From NCBI GenBank assembly GCA_947367285.1, contig CANBDB010000027.1:1-14049 (forward strand): a stretch of 14,049 bases of DNA, in the 5' to 3' direction. How positions within the stretch are numbered: the stretch's first letter is position 1; each line of letters begins with the position of its first letter. The position numbers and the translations under genes were made by a program. Below the pieces are notes generated by a model. The model ran no database searches, was not told where the DNA came from, and worked only from the letters and a program-made list of their open reading frames with translations. Source of the DNA: an uncultured Clostridia bacterium (lineage in GTDB: Bacteria; Bacillota; Clostridia; Oscillospirales; CAG-272). This document shows positions 12,797 to 14,049 of the stretch, in pieces.

Positions 12797-13330
12797 TCAA
12801 TAAAGTTCAATTACGGTACCACCCGTAAGTTCGATCATCTTGATCGCTTCCTTTGAGAAGGCCTCAGCCTTAATGGTAAACGGCTTTGTCAAAATGCCGT
12901 CCGCAAGAATTTTAATTCTGCGTTCCTTTTTGCTAACAAGCTTTCTTTGCTGAAGAAGTGCCAGAGTAATAACCTCGCCCGCCTCGAAATGCTCGTTGAT
13001 AACACCAAGGTTGATTTCTCCCTTTCTTCCCTGTCCTGCGCCTCTCTCACGGATAACGTACTGCATAGCAGCGTCATCACTAATGAGAGCGTCTGCCTCG
13101 ATAGCATCAACTTCATCAAGAATAATAATGGGCTCGGGCACTATCACGGGCTCGGGAACAATAATGGGCTCGGGTATAATAATGGGCTCGGGAACTTCCT
13201 CGCGAACTTCCTCGACCTCTTCCTTCTTGCGTCTTTCCAAAAGCCAGTCAATGATAACGTAGATTATCGTGCCAATTGCTACCAATGACGCAATTATTAG
13301 GAATATAACAACAACGTAATAATAACTCAT
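12797..13330 (-). CDS. Membrane-anchored protein with Pro-Glu repeats and a ribosomal uL15-like C-terminal domain
   Basis: A 177-residue protein of unknown function. Residues 5-29 form a membrane helix, followed by a charged stretch (LERRKKEEVEEVREEV). Residues 47-70 are four copies of the hexad PEP(I/V)I(I/V), and a linker follows. Residues about 96-177 resemble the C-terminal domain of ribosomal protein uL15: RERGAGQGRKGEINLG, FEAGEVITLALLQQRKL, IKILADGILTKPFTIKAEAF, then SKEAIKMIELTGGTVIEL. In uL15 this fold binds 23S rRNA; here it would sit on a membrane stalk, probably in the cytoplasm given the positive charge after the helix (inference). It is not the ribosomal gene: it lacks the uL15 N-terminal region and lies away from ribosomal genes. 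The ATG follows AAGGAC, which overlaps the stop codon of the upstream SipW-like gene (gap 11 bp), so translation is probably coupled. Confidence 0.85.
   Translation of the reverse strand: MSYYYVVVIFLIIASLVAIGTIIYVIIDWLLERRKKEEVEEVREEVPEPIIIPEPIIVPEPVIVPEPIIILDEVDAIEADALISDDAAMQYVIRERGAGQGRKGEINLGVINEHFEAGEVITLALLQQRKLVSKKERRIKILADGILTKPFTIKAEAFSKEAIKMIELTGGTVIELY
13121..13192 (-). repeat. Four 18-bp coding repeats for PEP(I/V)I(I/V)
   Basis: Four tandem units, visible on the plus strand as repeated ATAATGGGCTCGGG-like blocks, encode residues 47-70 of the uL15-like membrane protein. Such in-frame 18-bp repeats can change in number by slippage, which would alter the length of the stiff Pro-rich stalk. 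Confidence 0.8.
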
Positions 13331-13341
13331 AAGTTCAGTCC

Positions 13342-14049
13342 TTATTTATCAGATTCTGAGGATTCTTTCTTTGTAGCTTCAAGCTCAGCAAGTCTGCGGC
13401 GAAGCTCCTCAAGCTCATTTTCCTTTTCTTCCTTTTCCTTTTTATCCTTTACCTTCTTATCCTCACCAACTGCGTTGATGATTTTTATCACCTCGATAAG
13501 AATGATTGCAAAGCAAGGAAGAATTACAAGGCAAATCATACCAACGGGCTTCTTGAGAAGAGTCAAGAACGAGCCAAATAAATATGAATGACCTGTAACC
13601 TCACCAATTATGTAATTCAAGCTATTGGGAATGGATGTATCGATAGTCTGTCTCAAAAGACGCTCGTCGGAATCCTTATTATCTCCCTCAAGCTCTATGA
13701 TATATCCACCGGTTTCCTTTTCAGTAATGCTTACAACACGGTGAGTGATAGTCATTTGTGTTGTATAAACATATCTAAATGCGAGAACATCTCCCACCTG
13801 TACGTTTTTATACCATTCATCCGCTTTCGCTTCATCCTCGGGCATCAGCTTTATAAATACCATTGAATTAACGGGAATGCTCTTAATCTTGTAGTTTGAA
13901 ACGTCGGTGTGCTCCGATGCTCCCATAGAGTCTGTAACAACGAGTCTCATTTGGTAACCAAAAATTTCAGAAGCTCCATCGCTATCCTTCTTTGAGAAAA
14001 CCGTCAAGATCACAGCTGCAATACAAAGCGCAAGGAAAATGAACATTAC
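13342..14049 (-). CDS. SipW-like (ER-type) signal peptidase I, 5' end outside the window
   Basis: 235 residues are visible; the frame stays open to the right edge (a GTA codon precedes the first visible ATG at 14046). By comparison with the peptidase at 9856-10626 about 20 N-terminal residues are missing. After the membrane helix come IFGYQMRLVVTDSMGAS with the catalytic Ser, TITHRVVSI with the active-site His, and LEGDNKDSDE with the Asp of signal peptidase box E, so all three residues are present. A second membrane helix (VGMICLVILPCFAIILIEVI) is followed by a highly charged coiled coil (EKEEKENELEELRRRLAELE). The layout matches the other SipW-like enzyme, but the sequences differ clearly, so this is an old duplication or a case of different substrate preference. 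It leads the visible part of the cluster. Confidence 0.88.
   Translation of the reverse strand, partial: VMFIFLALCIAAVILTVFSKKDSDGASEIFGYQMRLVVTDSMGASEHTDVSNYKIKSIPVNSMVFIKLMPEDEAKADEWYKNVQVGDVLAFRYVYTTQMTITHRVVSITEKETGGYIIELEGDNKDSDERLLRQTIDTSIPNSLNYIIGEVTGHSYLFGSFLTLLKKPVGMICLVILPCFAIILIEVIKIINAVGEDKKVKDKKEKEEKENELEELRRRLAELEATKKESSESDK

Noticed and set aside
13121..13192. The regular 18-bp repeats as a possible CRISPR-like array
   Set aside because: The units are directly adjacent without spacers and stay in frame, encoding the PEPIIV linker of a protein.

Overview
The window looks like a chromosomal segment of an AT-rich, spore-forming member of the Clostridia, probably an uncultured gut lineage. 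The reasons are a SpoVT regulator with a forespore-type promoter, SipW/TasA-type surface protein genes, strong AGGAGG-type ribosome binding sites, and a palindromic intergenic repeat of a kind I recall from gut Clostridia. Assignments rest on motif reading; no database search was run.

Left part, plus strand (about 1-2580): a divergent intergenic region carries two near-perfect sigma-A promoters facing apart. One drives a gene cut off by the left edge (positions 1-19, minus strand). The other drives a polar amino acid ABC transporter made of a fused binding-protein/permease and its ATPase. Between the promoters lie three palindromes with centres exactly 20 bp apart. The middle one fits the ArgR (ARG box) consensus and a fourth near-match sits inside the transporter promoter, so arginine-type control is likely. 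The binding-protein domain appears circularly permuted.

Middle part, plus strand (2640-6530): after a strong terminator and a new promoter, a three-gene operon encodes an old-yellow-enzyme/2,4-dienoyl-CoA reductase-type Fe-S flavoprotein and the large and small subunits of aconitase X. Together they suggest dehydration of a hydroxy acid followed by (or coupled to) reduction of a double bond; the substrate is not assigned. The 347-bp gap up to the convergent spoVT gene is almost entirely nested inverted repeat, probably a MITE-like or dispersed palindromic element.

Minus strand, 6877-7431: spoVT, a forespore transcription regulator, with a sigma-G-like promoter and an inverted repeat covering its ribosome binding site.

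Right part, minus strand (14049 down to 7693): a co-directional surface-protein cluster. Read 5'->3' it contains a SipW-like signal peptidase (5' end outside the window), a membrane-anchored protein with a Pro-Glu repeat linker and a domain resembling the C-terminal part of ribosomal protein uL15, three small TasA/camelysin-like exported proteins, a second SipW-like peptidase, and a large TasA-like multidomain protein interrupted by a frameshift. The cluster probably builds a secreted fibre or matrix, with the SipW-like enzymes processing the A-(L/W)-F-T signal peptides. The uL15-like membrane protein is the most unexpected component.
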